From an uncultured Bacteroidales bacterium (GTDB lineage Bacteria > Bacteroidota > Bacteroidia > Bacteroidales > P3), in contig ONFR01000003.1 of NCBI GenBank assembly GCA_900317125.1, positions 62,001-126,000 of the forward strand: DNA of 64,000 nt. Reading direction: 5' to 3'. This document shows positions 9,027 through 17,562 of this stretch, in pieces. Numbering within the stretch: the first letter of the stretch is position 1; every line of letters starts with the position of its first letter. Below the pieces are notes generated by a model. The model did not search any database, was not told the DNA's origin, and saw only the letters and a list, made by a program, of their open reading frames with translations. A program made the position numbers and the translations under genes.

Positions 9027-10427
9027 ATGAAAAACAAATACTACGATTTGGTCGACCAGACCTTCGATTTCCCGCAAGATGAGTTCCGCACAGAAGATGG
9101 CGAACTCTACTTCCACGACATCCCTTTGATGGAGGTCATCAAGCAATACGGCACTCCGCTCAAGATTACTTATCTGCCCAAAATCACCTCTCAGATACAG
9201 CGCGCCAAGCGTATGTTCAATGTCGCAATAGCCAAGACCGACTACAACGGCACCTACAATTATTGCTACTGCACCAAATCGAGCCACTTCAGTTTTGTGC
9301 TCGAAGAGGCTTTGAAGAACGATATCAACCTCGAAACTTCATCGGCATTCGACATCAATCTGGTGCAGGAGCTCTATGCACAGCAGCTTATCGACAAGGA
9401 GATTTTCATCATCTGCAACGGCTACAAGCGCCAGCAGTATATTGAGAACATCGTTTCGCTCCACTCCGACGGCTTCTCCAACATCATACCCATACTTGAC
9501 AACAAGCACGAGTACTATACGCTCGACTCCCTTCTCGAGTCGCCCGCACAACCCATGAAACTCGGTATCCGCATCGCCTCCGAGGAAGAACCCAAGTTCG
9601 ATTTTTACACCTCCCGCCTTGGCATGCGCTACAGCGACATTGTCAGCTTCTATGAGGAGAAGGTCAAGCCAAATAAGAAGTTTGTCTTCAAAATGCTCCA
9701 CTTCTTCATCAACACCGGCATCCGCGACACGGCTTACTATTGGAACGAACTGTCGAAATGCGTCAACGTCTATTGCGACCTCAAACGGGTGTGTCCCGAA
9801 CTCGATTCACTCAACATCGGAGGCGGTTTCCCCTGCAAAACATCGCTTGCTGCCACCTACGACTATGAATACATGGCCGAGGAGGTGCTGGCCCAAATCA
9901 AGAACATCTGCACCATCCGTGGTGTTGAAGAGCCGAATATCTTCACCGAGTTTGGCAGCTTCACCGTCGGCGAAAGCGGAGCCACCCTCTACAGCATTCT
10001 CGACCAGAAGCAACAGAACGACCGCGAGATGTGGTACATGATCGACAGCTCATTTATCACCACTCTCCCCGACACCTGGGGTATCAACCAGCGTTTTATC
10101 ATGCTCCCCATCAACCACTGGGACTGCGAATACCAGCGTGTCTTCCTTGGCGGACTGACCTGCGACAGCGAAGACTACTACAATGCCGACTCGCACGCCA
10201 ACGCCATCTTCCTGCCCAAGCTGCAGAAAGACGACCCGCTCTATATCGGTTTCTTCCACACCGGTGCCTATCAGGAGAGTCTCGGGGGGTATGGCGGTAT
10301 CCAGCACTGCCTCATCCCAGCTCCAAAGCACATCATCATCGACAAGGACGAGGACGGCGAATACATTACCAAACTGTTTGCAAAAGAACAGAGCCACAAA
10401 TCCATGCTCAAGATTCTGGGCTATTGA
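9027..10427 (+). CDS. speA: Biosynthetic arginine decarboxylase, Bacteroidota short type
   Basis: A 466-residue fold-type III PLP decarboxylase. It resembles the roughly 465-residue Bacteroidota enzymes annotated as arginine decarboxylase (agmatine and polyamine synthesis), much shorter than enterobacterial SpeA. Visible features: a YGTPLKITY opening, the PLP-binding Lys in CYCTKSSHF (K84), the glycine-rich phosphate loop NIGGGFPC, and a C-terminal barrel segment FFHTGAYQESLGGYGG. It has its own promoter and terminator and is probably transcribed alone. Related carboxynorspermidine or diaminopimelate decarboxylases share the fold; the overall match to the Bacteroidota arginine enzyme makes that call most likely. 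Confidence 0.82.
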   Translation: MKNKYYDLVDQTFDFPQDEFRTEDGELYFHDIPLMEVIKQYGTPLKITYLPKITSQIQRAKRMFNVAIAKTDYNGTYNYCYCTKSSHFSFVLEEALKNDINLETSSAFDINLVQELYAQQLIDKEIFIICNGYKRQQYIENIVSLHSDGFSNIIPILDNKHEYYTLDSLLESPAQPMKLGIRIASEEEPKFDFYTSRLGMRYSDIVSFYEEKVKPNKKFVFKMLHFFINTGIRDTAYYWNELSKCVNVYCDLKRVCPELDSLNIGGGFPCKTSLAATYDYEYMAEEVLAQIKNICTIRGVEEPNIFTEFGSFTVGESGATLYSILDQKQQNDREMWYMIDSSFITTLPDTWGINQRFIMLPINHWDCEYQRVFLGGLTCDSEDYYNADSHANAIFLPKLQKDDPLYIGFFHTGAYQESLGGYGGIQHCLIPAPKHIIIDKDEDGEYITKLFAKEQSHKSMLKILGY

Positions 10428-10465
10428 CCCCCGCCATCCTGTAATACAAGACATATTTCACGAAG

Positions 10466-10500
10466 CAAGGCACAACTCCAGGTGCCTTGTTTCCTTTTTC
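10466..10500 (+). terminator. Rho-independent terminator after speA
   Basis: The perfect 8-bp stem CAAGGCAC / GTGCCTTG (10466-10473 and 10482-10489) is followed by a T-rich tract, 38 bases after the speA stop. Confidence 0.75.
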
Positions 10501-10685
10501 CGCCGGTACCTCTCTGTTACGGCGGCCGACAGAGCTGCCAAGGTGGTTGTTTGCCTGTCCGTATCTCGGCCGAGCCTCCTTCGACCTTGGTTTCCTCGTT
10601 GTTCTTCCATCCCAAATCGGTCATTAGGGTTTATGTCATACCACCTCCGCATTTTGCATCCGGTTTTGACAGGCTTTCGGCTGCT

Positions 10686-10732
10686 TATTATTTACCTTAC
10701 CTAAATAATAGGTAAAATACAGGTAAATAATA
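10686..10732. repeat. Nested inverted repeats (two GGTAA-type palindromes)
   Basis: The outer 11-bp arms TATTATTTACC (10686-10696) and GGTAAATAATA (10722-10732) are exact reverse complements. Inside them TTACCT (10697-10702) and AGGTAA (10710-10715) form a second palindrome. There is no T-run, so it is not an ordinary terminator. It lies about 105 bp upstream of the promoter for the 11054 gene and could be a protein-binding site or RNA structure. Confidence 0.6.
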
Positions 10733-10838
10733 GACAAAATATATAGAAAAGAAAGACCGATGATTCAGGGACTTGGCTTCCCTTTACTTTCCCCCGAAAA
10801 AAATGACAGATTCGGGCCGATGAAACACTAATAATCGG

Positions 10839-10866
10839 TTTGGATTGGAAAAAATGTGTATATTTG
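10839..10866 (+). promoter_or_regulatory. Putative promoter for the 11054 gene
   Basis: The -7 box TATATTTG (10859-10866) fits TAnnTTTG exactly; a TTTG lies at 10839-10842 with a slightly short 16-bp spacer. The leader to ATG 11054 would be about 180 bases. Confidence 0.55.
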
Positions 10867-11053
10867 CAGTGGATTTAATGAACGAAAGTGCAGTGTGTAT
10901 GCAATGTATAATGTTGAATGTCAGAGTGAAATAAAGGTATTATATTAACTTAAACACTATCAATAATGAAAAACACTTATGACAAGTGATGGCAAAGATT
11001 GCGTATTATTAGTCTGATAAGTAATTGATATTGAATTCTAAAATAAATCTATT

Positions 11054-12136
11054 ATGAAGACAAAAGTTGCTTTATTGTTAAGTTTTATTGCGTTGCTGCT
11101 TTGTGACGGTGGACAGAAGGCACAGGCGCAGATAGAGGATATATATTTCCCGTATTCCAATTACATGAATTGGTATGTGGATCACCCTCTTTCTGATAAC
11201 TTGCTCATGGTAACAAACGGATATAAAGTTTCAACAGATACTATATGGTTGCACTTTCATCCATATAATTTTGCAAGCCCGTCGCGTGTTGACTCGTGCA
11301 AGATTTACGGGCTGGCAGCGTGCTTTGGGGTATATGGCGATGGCCTCTTCTATGGTGTTTCCTTTTCTCAGGCAGAAATAGCTATTTGGCCCTATAATAA
11401 CGGCTTTCCGGTAGATGCAGAATTAGAGGCTATGATATATGAGGGGACAGAGGGTGACACGGTGTTGCGGCTGGTGAAACGCCAGGCCTTCACGATAAGT
11501 AAAGGGCAGTATCCAGACAAGGGTATGCATTTCTCTGACACGGGAGGGGTAAGGACGGGCGTGTATGAATTCTATTTCGATAGCCCTGTGACAGTGAAAG
11601 GGACTTTTTTTGTTGGATTTCGTGATTTGAACCCCTCTTCACCCGGCGATATTATTGGGTGTACCCCGGTAGTCTCTATAGTGGACGCTTCGGGTAGACA
11701 TACATTTTGTGTGCCAGGGTATACCAGTTTGAAAGTTTATCATGGAAGAGTGCAGAATTGGACGCCCGGTTGTACTCACTGGAATGATTATACAAATTTT
11801 ATTCCCGATGTGGAGGAGTTAGGATTGACAGCAGCGGGTCATCCGAGTATTTTCCCTATCATCCGTTTGGGGAACGGTGCTGTGGACGAGGCCGAACGAG
11901 AGGCAGACGGTGTGGAGGTGCTGCCGAACCCGACGCGGGGACATGCAGTGGTGCAGTCGGAGCGGGCAATCCGCAGTTTGGAGGTGTGCGACATGAGTGG
12001 GCGTGTGGTGCAGAAGAAGCACTATGCAGGCGAGCAGTACAAAGCTGAATTGCCAGAGGGGCTGCCGCAAGGCTGCTATGTGGTGAAGGTGGAGACAGTG
12101 CAAGGCACCGCCGTGAAGAAACTGGTGGTAGAGTAG
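11054..12136 (+). CDS. T9SS-exported protein of unknown function
   Basis: A 360-residue secreted protein. It opens with a signal peptide (MKTKVALLLSFIALLLC ... AQAQ) and ends in a T9SS type A sorting domain: VLPNPTRGH at about 296, a MSGRVVQ turn, a GCYVVKVET strand and a KKLVVE end. The middle is not a recognised enzyme. It shares a pattern with the proteins at 47389-48885 and 54050-55585: a strand of the form VYEFYFDSPVTVKGTFFVG and the phrase SIFPII before the sorting domain. These three look like divergent paralogs. It is a single-gene unit ending at a bidirectional terminator. Confidence 0.8.
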   Translation: MKTKVALLLSFIALLLCDGGQKAQAQIEDIYFPYSNYMNWYVDHPLSDNLLMVTNGYKVSTDTIWLHFHPYNFASPSRVDSCKIYGLAACFGVYGDGLFYGVSFSQAEIAIWPYNNGFPVDAELEAMIYEGTEGDTVLRLVKRQAFTISKGQYPDKGMHFSDTGGVRTGVYEFYFDSPVTVKGTFFVGFRDLNPSSPGDIIGCTPVVSIVDASGRHTFCVPGYTSLKVYHGRVQNWTPGCTHWNDYTNFIPDVEELGLTAAGHPSIFPIIRLGNGAVDEAEREADGVEVLPNPTRGHAVVQSERAIRSLEVCDMSGRVVQKKHYAGEQYKAELPEGLPQGCYVVKVETVQGTAVKKLVVE

Positions 12137-12162
12137 CAGCAAGCGTGATACCACAAGACGAT

Positions 12163-12217
12163 TGAAAAAAAGGATGGCTCGCCAGACAGTAAGGGCTGAG
12201 GAGCCATCTGCTTTTTG
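12163..12217. terminator. Bidirectional terminator between convergent genes
   Basis: The stem GATGGCTC (12173-12180) / GAGCCATC (12201-12208) is flanked by an A-run on the left (12165-12171) and a T-run on the right (12212-12216), so it can end transcripts from both the T9SS gene (+) and the FKBP gene (-). Confidence 0.75.
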
Positions 12218-12270
12218 TATTGTTCCCCTTGTGCCTATATGGTGAGGTAGCGGAGAGGGGGTGTGGAGGG

Positions 12271-12975
12271 TTAGTCGTTGTAGATATTGTGCAGCTCGAC
12301 TTCGTAGATGACGGGGGTGTATGGCGGGATGCCGCGAGCACCGACAACTTTCTCGAAGGGGAAGTAGAAACGGAACTGGCTACCTGCATTCATCAACTGG
12401 AGGCCTTCGAATATGCCTTCGAACATGGGCTTGCCCAGCACATGCACCACCGAGCCGCGTTTGCCGTAGGTCTGCTCGATGACTTCGCCGGTGAACATGT
12501 TGATGCCTTTGAAGTCGAACTCGATGCGCTTGCCCTCGGTAGCTTTGGGACCTTTGCCTTCGCGGAGCACTTCGTAGTAGAACCCTTGGGGGGCTTGCTT
12601 CAGGTCGGGTTTTTGGGCGAGGAGTTTGGCAAAGGTTTCTTCCTGCCGTTTGGCGTTGTCGGTGGATTGTTGCTGATCCTGTCGGCGGCTTTCGGCGGCG
12701 GCAAGGAATCCAATATAGGCGCAGGCATCTTCATATTCTTGTTGCGAGATGGGCTGTTCGCGGCCTGCGAGGAAACTCTTGAAGGCTTTGAGGACTACCT
12801 CTTCGTCGAAGTCGTAGAAATTGCTTTTGGTTGTTTCGGCAAGGCTCATGCCCATAGCCCAGCTCAGGGTGTCGCGTTGGCTGTTGAGGGTGGCACGCTC
12901 GGTATTGCTCTGGCACGAGAGGATGCTGAAGGATGCCGTGGCTACTGCAAGGAGTAGGAATGGGGTCTTTTTCAT
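12271..12975 (-). CDS. FKBP-type peptidyl-prolyl isomerase-like lipoprotein
   Basis: A 234-residue protein with a lipoprotein signal ending FSILSC (lipidated Cys 21), an N-terminal helical domain of the FkpA/Mip type (about 25-125) and a C-terminal FKBP domain (about 140-230). FKBP landmarks are GKRIEFDFKG, FEGLQLMNAGS and the closing PPYTPVIYEVELHNI. Several usual pocket residues differ: Tyr is Phe in FDFKG, the Phe-Asp pair is Ile-Glu, and the Trp of the VIPGW stretch is Ile (MFEGI). It is therefore FKBP-like, with isomerase activity uncertain. It probably acts in the periplasm or outer membrane as a folding helper. Confidence 0.85.
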   Translation of the reverse strand: MKKTPFLLLAVATASFSILSCQSNTERATLNSQRDTLSWAMGMSLAETTKSNFYDFDEEVVLKAFKSFLAGREQPISQQEYEDACAYIGFLAAAESRRQDQQQSTDNAKRQEETFAKLLAQKPDLKQAPQGFYYEVLREGKGPKATEGKRIEFDFKGINMFTGEVIEQTYGKRGSVVHVLGKPMFEGIFEGLQLMNAGSQFRFYFPFEKVVGARGIPPYTPVIYEVELHNIYND

Positions 12976-13041
12976 TTTGTGGGTCGTTGTTTTGTATTGT
13001 TGATATTTGTTGTTGTTTCGTGTTGTGCGGTTGCCGCAGGC

Positions 13042-14478
13042 TTATTTGCCACGGCCTTGAAGAATGATGAATACAGTATAGATAAGTATCTTGAGGTCGG
13101 TGGTGATGGACATGTTCTCCATGTAGAGCAGGTCGTATTTGAGCCGTTCGCACATCTCGTCCACCGTGCTGGCGTAGCCGTATTTGACTTGTCCCCATGA
13201 GGTGATGCCCGGTTTGATGCGCTGCAGCAGCAGGTATTCGGGGCAGCGTTTCACTATCTGGTCGATGTAGAACTGGCGTTCGGGACGATACCCGACAATG
13301 GACATGGTGCCTTTGAGAACGTTGTAGAACTGGGGTATCTCGTCGAGGCGCACTTTGCGCATAAATCGTCCGAAGGGGGTGATGCGGGGGTCGTCGTCGC
13401 GCGAGAGGGCGGGGCCGCAGGCTTCGGCGTCGATGTACATGCTGCGGAATTTGTGCATGGTGAACGGTTTGCCGCGGTAGCCTATGCGTTGCTGGGCGTA
13501 GAAGATGGGGCCGGGACTGGTGCACTTGACGATGATGGCAGTGAGGAGGAAAATGGGGCTGAGCAGCACGAGGGCAAAAAGGGAGAGGATGATGTCGAAG
13601 AGCCGCTTGACGCTGTATTGCCATTCCTCCATAAGGCGGGTGTTGATGGTGATGAGGGGGGAGTGGAAGATGCTGTCGACACGTACCATGCCGAGGATGA
13701 TGTCGCGTGCGTCGGGGGTGATTTTGATGATGACTTCGCCGCAGCCGTCGAGCATGCGAAGAATCTGCTGGATGCGGGTGTGCTCGGTGTCCTCGACGGC
13801 GATGATGACCTCTTCGATATTGTGCTCGGCAATGAGGCGGGGAACGTCGGCGGTGGTGCCGAGGCGTGGCATCACGGCCTCGAGACGGCTTTCGCAGGCC
13901 GACGGGGTGTCGTTACCCTCCACTTCGACGAAACCGGCGAAGATGTTGCCCGAGTAGCGTTCCTGGTTCTCGAGGTCGAGGTATGTGCTGTAGGCTTTGC
14001 TGTGGCTGCCTATGAGGAGGGTGGGGAACCCGAGTTGGCGGCTGTGGACGCGGCGCACGGTGGCGGAGGTCTGCACCAGTCGGCACCCGTAGGTGAGGGC
14101 GAAATGGACGCCAGCAAGGAAGAGGAGGGAGATGTAATAGTTGCTGCGTGTGTCGACATAGTCGTCGAGCAGCAGGGCGAAGAAGAGCACCACGGTGCCG
14201 ATGAGGGTGGCGATGGCTGTTTGCTGCAGCTCTTTGAGGCGGGATTTGCGCAGCACGTTCTTGTAGGAGCCTTGGAGTGCGTAGAGCGCTATCCAGCCTA
14301 GGGGAACGGCTATGATGCCGCGCCACAGGTTGGCGTCGGCGATGATGGAGGGGAGTTGGTTGATGTCAAAGTGTTCGAACACCACTTTGCGGAGCAGAAA
14401 GAGGAGTGCCCAGGCCGTGGCGGCGCTGAGGAAGTCGAATATCAGGTATCGGGCGGTGACCCATCGGGCGTTTTTCAT
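13042..14478 (-). CDS. Exopolysaccharide biosynthesis polyprenyl glycosylphosphotransferase
   Basis: A 478-residue initiating transferase of the WbaP/WcaJ type, which loads the first sugar-phosphate onto undecaprenyl phosphate for surface polysaccharide or O-antigen. The N-terminal half has several membrane segments and a nucleotide-binding-like domain. The conserved C-terminal transferase domain begins KRLFDIILSLFALVLLSP and contains PIFYAQQRIGYRG, FRSMYIDAE, a KVRLDEIPQF block and the MSIVGYRPER motif. It is followed 66 bases on by the FKBP gene. It fits functionally with the flippase at 19777 and the glycosyltransferases at 49765-53713, although these lie far apart. Confidence 0.93.
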   Translation of the reverse strand: MKNARWVTARYLIFDFLSAATAWALLFLLRKVVFEHFDINQLPSIIADANLWRGIIAVPLGWIALYALQGSYKNVLRKSRLKELQQTAIATLIGTVVLFFALLLDDYVDTRSNYYISLLFLAGVHFALTYGCRLVQTSATVRRVHSRQLGFPTLLIGSHSKAYSTYLDLENQERYSGNIFAGFVEVEGNDTPSACESRLEAVMPRLGTTADVPRLIAEHNIEEVIIAVEDTEHTRIQQILRMLDGCGEVIIKITPDARDIILGMVRVDSIFHSPLITINTRLMEEWQYSVKRLFDIILSLFALVLLSPIFLLTAIIVKCTSPGPIFYAQQRIGYRGKPFTMHKFRSMYIDAEACGPALSRDDDPRITPFGRFMRKVRLDEIPQFYNVLKGTMSIVGYRPERQFYIDQIVKRCPEYLLLQRIKPGITSWGQVKYGYASTVDEMCERLKYDLLYMENMSITTDLKILIYTVFIILQGRGK

Positions 14479-14576
14479 GCAGTCAAGAGTATGTTATACG
14501 TGTTTTACTTGTTGGAGTGGCAGCGGACACCTCGGTAGTTGTTTGCCTGTGGGGGAGGTGTTGCGGCCGGGAAGAA

Positions 14577-15521
14577 TCATTTGGCAACTATTTTCACATT
14601 GTCTATCTTTACCTTTCCGCCGGTCTTGTTGGGGTTGGCGGCTTGGAAGAAGAGTCGGATGGGGGTGTTGTAGTTGTATTGGCCCCATGTGCGCCCAAGA
14701 TTGATGTATATCTTCTGCCAACGGTTGTTGGGGAGGAGGGTCATAATGGGTTTGGAACTGGCGGAACCGCTGGAGCTGTAGGCGAATCCGAGCATGTTGA
14801 CGTAAAGGTCGAGGTCGGTTTGGTAGTCCATCTCGAGGTAGAGCACCTGTCCTGTCTTGGGATTGAGGTCGATGTTGATGGAGAATGTGGAGGTGGTGAC
14901 GCTGTCGGGCACTTCCAACAGGCCGTAGCCTTGCCCTGAGCAGGCATTTTCGGGTTCGTCGCGCACCCAGGTGATGCATGAGTCGAAGTTGGTGGAGAAA
15001 CTGGTGGGCTCGAAGTAGTCTTCCAATAGGATATCCATTTGTCGACGGGGGATATAGTGGGCGTTGAGTGTCCATTGCCCGTTGTTGAGGGTGCCGAAGT
15101 TGGTGATACTGTCTTTGGCAACGAGCACATCGTCAATCTGGATAGTCTGGAAGAAGGGGTAGGAGATGCGGGTGCCGGAGATGCCGTTCTGCTTGATGAC
15201 GGGCACCACCTTAATGTATTCTACGGGGCCGTGGTGCAGAATGGGGACGGTGAAGGGCAGTTGGTATACGCCCAAGTTCGTCTCGGCATCGTCACCGTCG
15301 AAGTAACAAATCAATTGGGCCGCATCCACTATAGAGGAATAGAACCCCGGCTCGGAAGAGGGGGCGTTTTGGGGTTGCGGAACGATGTCAATGCGGTCGA
15401 GATGCAGGAAAGCGGGAACCTCGACATCGCCTTTGAATTTCTCGCACGCACTGAAAACCAGTGTTGCCAAGAGGCAGGCAAGGAGTATCTTGGTGTTCTT
15501 TTTCTTAAAATTCATATTCAC
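14577..15521 (-). CDS. Lipoprotein of unknown function
   Basis: A 314-residue protein with a clear lipoprotein signal (hydrophobic stretch ending LVFSAC, lipidated Cys at about 26). The rest is beta-rich: a VEYIKVVPVIKQNG segment, a central carbohydrate-binding-like stretch (YLEMDYQTDLDLYVN) and a C-terminal NKTGGKVKIDNVKIVAK end, typical of a jelly-roll ligand-binding module. No enzyme motif is visible. It is divergent from the ATP-binding protein gene at 15577, leaving a 55-bp shared promoter gap, and may be cotranscribed with the glycosylphosphotransferase downstream (98-bp gap). Confidence 0.72.
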   Translation of the reverse strand: MNMNFKKKNTKILLACLLATLVFSACEKFKGDVEVPAFLHLDRIDIVPQPQNAPSSEPGFYSSIVDAAQLICYFDGDDAETNLGVYQLPFTVPILHHGPVEYIKVVPVIKQNGISGTRISYPFFQTIQIDDVLVAKDSITNFGTLNNGQWTLNAHYIPRRQMDILLEDYFEPTSFSTNFDSCITWVRDEPENACSGQGYGLLEVPDSVTTSTFSINIDLNPKTGQVLYLEMDYQTDLDLYVNMLGFAYSSSGSASSKPIMTLLPNNRWQKIYINLGRTWGQYNYNTPIRLFFQAANPNKTGGKVKIDNVKIVAK

Positions 15522-15546
15522 ATTAACGCCTTATTGTTTTTTTTAG

Positions 15547-15554
15547 TATCTTTG
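15547..15554 (+). promoter_or_regulatory. -7 promoter box for the 15577 operon
   Basis: TATCTTTG matches TAnnTTTG exactly and lies 22 bp before ATG 15577, giving a very short leader. A well-placed -33 TTTG is not evident. Confidence 0.55.
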
Positions 15555-15576
15555 CACCGAAAAAATATCTATTGCT

Positions 15577-16125
15577 ATGAAAGAATTATCGATGCATGTG
15601 TATGATTTGATGGAGAATTCGACCGCTGCAAACTCTACAGAGGTGAAGCTCACAATCCGCGACAGCATAAAGGACAACGATTTCCACTTTACCATAGAGG
15701 ACAATGGCAAGGGTATGTCGCCCGAATTTTTGGCCAAGGTGACCGACCCGTACACTACTTCGCGCACTACGCGTAAAGTGGGCCTTGGGCTGCCGTTGAT
15801 AAAGATGAATACCGAGAATTGCGGAGGTGGCATGAAGTTGACCAGCGAGCTGGGCAAAGGCACCCGGCTGGAGTTCTGGTTCCAGCACGACCATTGGGAC
15901 CGCCCGCCGATGGGCGACCTGACAGGGACGCTGGTGATGCTTGTGTCGCAGCACGAGGACATCCATTTCATCATCACCTACATCACCGACGAAGGAGAGT
16001 TTGTGTTCGACACCGACGAGGTGAAAGAGGCTTTGGGCGGCATGAGCATGAACGATTTGTCCATCATCCGCTACCTGAAGGAGATGGTGGCGGAGAATCT
16101 GGAAGAAATACACGCCAACGAATGA
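15577..16125 (+). CDS. GHKL-type ATP-binding protein
   Basis: A 182-residue protein built almost entirely of a histidine-kinase-like ATPase fold: N box LMENSTAANSTEV, G1 box DNGKGMS, G2 box VGLGLPLIK and a closing strand GKGTRLEFWF. There is no phosphoacceptor His domain, receiver or membrane segment, so it is not a classical sensor kinase. Free-standing GHKL proteins of this sort are seen in Bacteroidota and Firmicutes genomes; partners are unknown here. The stop overlaps the next start (ATGA), so it is coupled to the phosphoesterase. Confidence 0.8.
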   Translation: MKELSMHVYDLMENSTAANSTEVKLTIRDSIKDNDFHFTIEDNGKGMSPEFLAKVTDPYTTSRTTRKVGLGLPLIKMNTENCGGGMKLTSELGKGTRLEFWFQHDHWDRPPMGDLTGTLVMLVSQHEDIHFIITYITDEGEFVFDTDEVKEALGGMSMNDLSIIRYLKEMVAENLEEIHANE

Positions 16126-16610
16126 AACGCATAGGAGTGTTGAGCGACACCCACGGAACCTTGCCCAAGCAGGTGTACACCTTCTTCAAGGACTGCGACG
16201 AGGTGTGGCATGCAGGCGACATAGGGCGTGGGGTGCTGGAGCCCTTGAAGGAATGGAAGCCTGTGAGAGCGGTGTATGGCAACATGGACGATTACGAGAT
16301 GCGCTTTGATGTCCCGCGCACACAGTTGTTCAAGTGCGAGGGGCTGAAGGTGGTGATGACCCACATCGGAGGCTGGCCCGGGCATTACCCCAAGGAGATG
16401 CGCGAATTGTTGCTACATGAACGCCCCGACATCTATGTCTGCGGGCACAGCCATATACTGAAGGTGATGTACGATTCTGAGATGGGGTTGCTGCATATCA
16501 ACCCCGGAGCAGCGGGCAAGGTGGGGTTCCACAAAGTGGCGACAATGGTGCGTTTTGTGATAGACGGCTCGCCAAAGGAGTTGGAGATAATGGAGATGAG
16601 CAAATATTAA
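16122..16610 (+). CDS. YfcE/MJ0936-family metallophosphoesterase
   Basis: A 162-residue calcineurin-like phosphoesterase. Metal-binding motifs occur in order: LSDTHG, HAGDIG, YGNMD, MTHIGG and CGHSH. This family hydrolyses phosphodiesters such as cyclic nucleotides in vitro; the physiological substrate is generally unknown. ATG 16122 overlaps the previous stop by 4 bases and opens MKRIGVLSDTHG exactly at the first motif, which fixes the start; the longer open frame upstream overlaps the GHKL gene and is not coding. It ends 10 bp before the convergent EamA gene, with no room for a separate terminator. Confidence 0.9.
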   Translation: MKRIGVLSDTHGTLPKQVYTFFKDCDEVWHAGDIGRGVLEPLKEWKPVRAVYGNMDDYEMRFDVPRTQLFKCEGLKVVMTHIGGWPGHYPKEMRELLLHERPDIYVCGHSHILKVMYDSEMGLLHINPGAAGKVGFHKVATMVRFVIDGSPKELEIMEMSKY

Positions 16611-16620
16611 GCGACAGGTG

Positions 16621-17541
16621 TCACTTGCGGTCCCGATGCGTTTTCTTAATGCCATTCAACTGTGCAAGCACCACGCCCGAGACAACAATCACGATGCCGA
16701 TGGGCTTTGACCATGAGAGGTGTTCCTGGCCGATAAGGATGGCCGCAATAAGTGAGAAGACGGGAATGACATTGCTGAAGATGCAGGCGGCCGTGGCTCC
16801 CAGGTGTTGCACACCTACGTTGTAGAAAACATAGGCCAGTGTGCTGCAGAAGATGCCGAGGATGGCTATCATGACGATGAATTTAGGCGAGTAGTCGAGC
16901 AGCGGCAGTTGCGAGTGGTCTACGATGAGCATTAGGGGGATGAAATAGAGGCAGCCGAAGAGGTTCTGATACGCGGTGATGGTGAAGGGTTTGTAGCGGC
17001 CCACCAATTTGACAAGCAGGATGGTGAAGACCACGGCGGTTAACACTGCCGCAAATAGCCAGGCCAGTCCCAGTGGATTAGCGTCGAGGTTGGCACCTCC
17101 GGCCTCCCCGCCGAACAGAAGCATCACCCCCAATCCCACCAGCGAAAGAACAATGCCCGCAAGGGTGAGGACTTGTATACGTTCCTTATAGGCAATGGCC
17201 ATGCCGAAAGGAACAAAGAGCGGGATGGTCGCCACCACAATACTTGCCATGCTGCCGCTTACAAGCTGCACACCACAAGTTTCGCAAATGCAGTAGATGA
17301 ACGGCTCGCAGAGCGCCAGCAAGAGGAACCATTTCAGGTCGCCACGGCGGATGGACTCCAGCCGTCTCAGCAGCAGGAGTGTGGGAATGGTGATGGCCGA
17401 TGCCATCAGCAACCGGAAGGTGAGCAGGATGAAGACGGTGATATGCGGCTGGGTGACAAAGATCTCTTTGGTGAGAATAAAACTAACGCCCCAAATCACT
17501 GTGGATAGGGCAAGGAGTACATATACTAACGGTTTTTTCAT
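16621..17541 (-). CDS. EamA/DMT-family transporter
   Basis: A 306-residue integral membrane protein with about ten hydrophobic segments in two repeats, the drug/metabolite transporter (EamA) plan. It opens KPLVYVLLALSTVIWGVSFI, a typical start for this family, and the second repeat contains SNVIPVFSLIAAILIGQEHLS. The C-terminus is short and basic (KKTHRDRK). Family members export amino acids, nucleosides or drugs; the substrate cannot be inferred. It lies 21 bp downstream of the GH20 gene on the same strand. Confidence 0.9.
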   Translation of the reverse strand: MKKPLVYVLLALSTVIWGVSFILTKEIFVTQPHITVFILLTFRLLMASAITIPTLLLLRRLESIRRGDLKWFLLLALCEPFIYCICETCGVQLVSGSMASIVVATIPLFVPFGMAIAYKERIQVLTLAGIVLSLVGLGVMLLFGGEAGGANLDANPLGLAWLFAAVLTAVVFTILLVKLVGRYKPFTITAYQNLFGCLYFIPLMLIVDHSQLPLLDYSPKFIVMIAILGIFCSTLAYVFYNVGVQHLGATAACIFSNVIPVFSLIAAILIGQEHLSWSKPIGIVIVVSGVVLAQLNGIKKTHRDRK

Positions 17542-17562
17542 TCAGGGGTGGGGATTGAGTAA

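Larger units (their letters stand above)
10428..11053. other. 626-bp intergenic region between speA and the 11054 gene
   Basis: This gap holds the speA terminator, a GC-richer stretch (about 10500-10680) with no convincing gene in any frame, the nested inverted repeats at 10686-10732, and a promoter at 10839-10866. A seven-codon reading frame starting MKNTYDK at 10967 is the only ATG-led frame close to the next gene on the + strand; it is more likely chance or a leader element than a gene. Confidence 0.6.

Noticed and set aside
10458..10715. Short frames in the speA downstream gap
   Set aside because: They have no start signal or domain and overlap the terminator hairpin.
10967..10990. Seven-codon frame MKNTYDK as a leader peptide
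   Set aside because: It has no control-codon run and no paired attenuator was seen; chance is likely.
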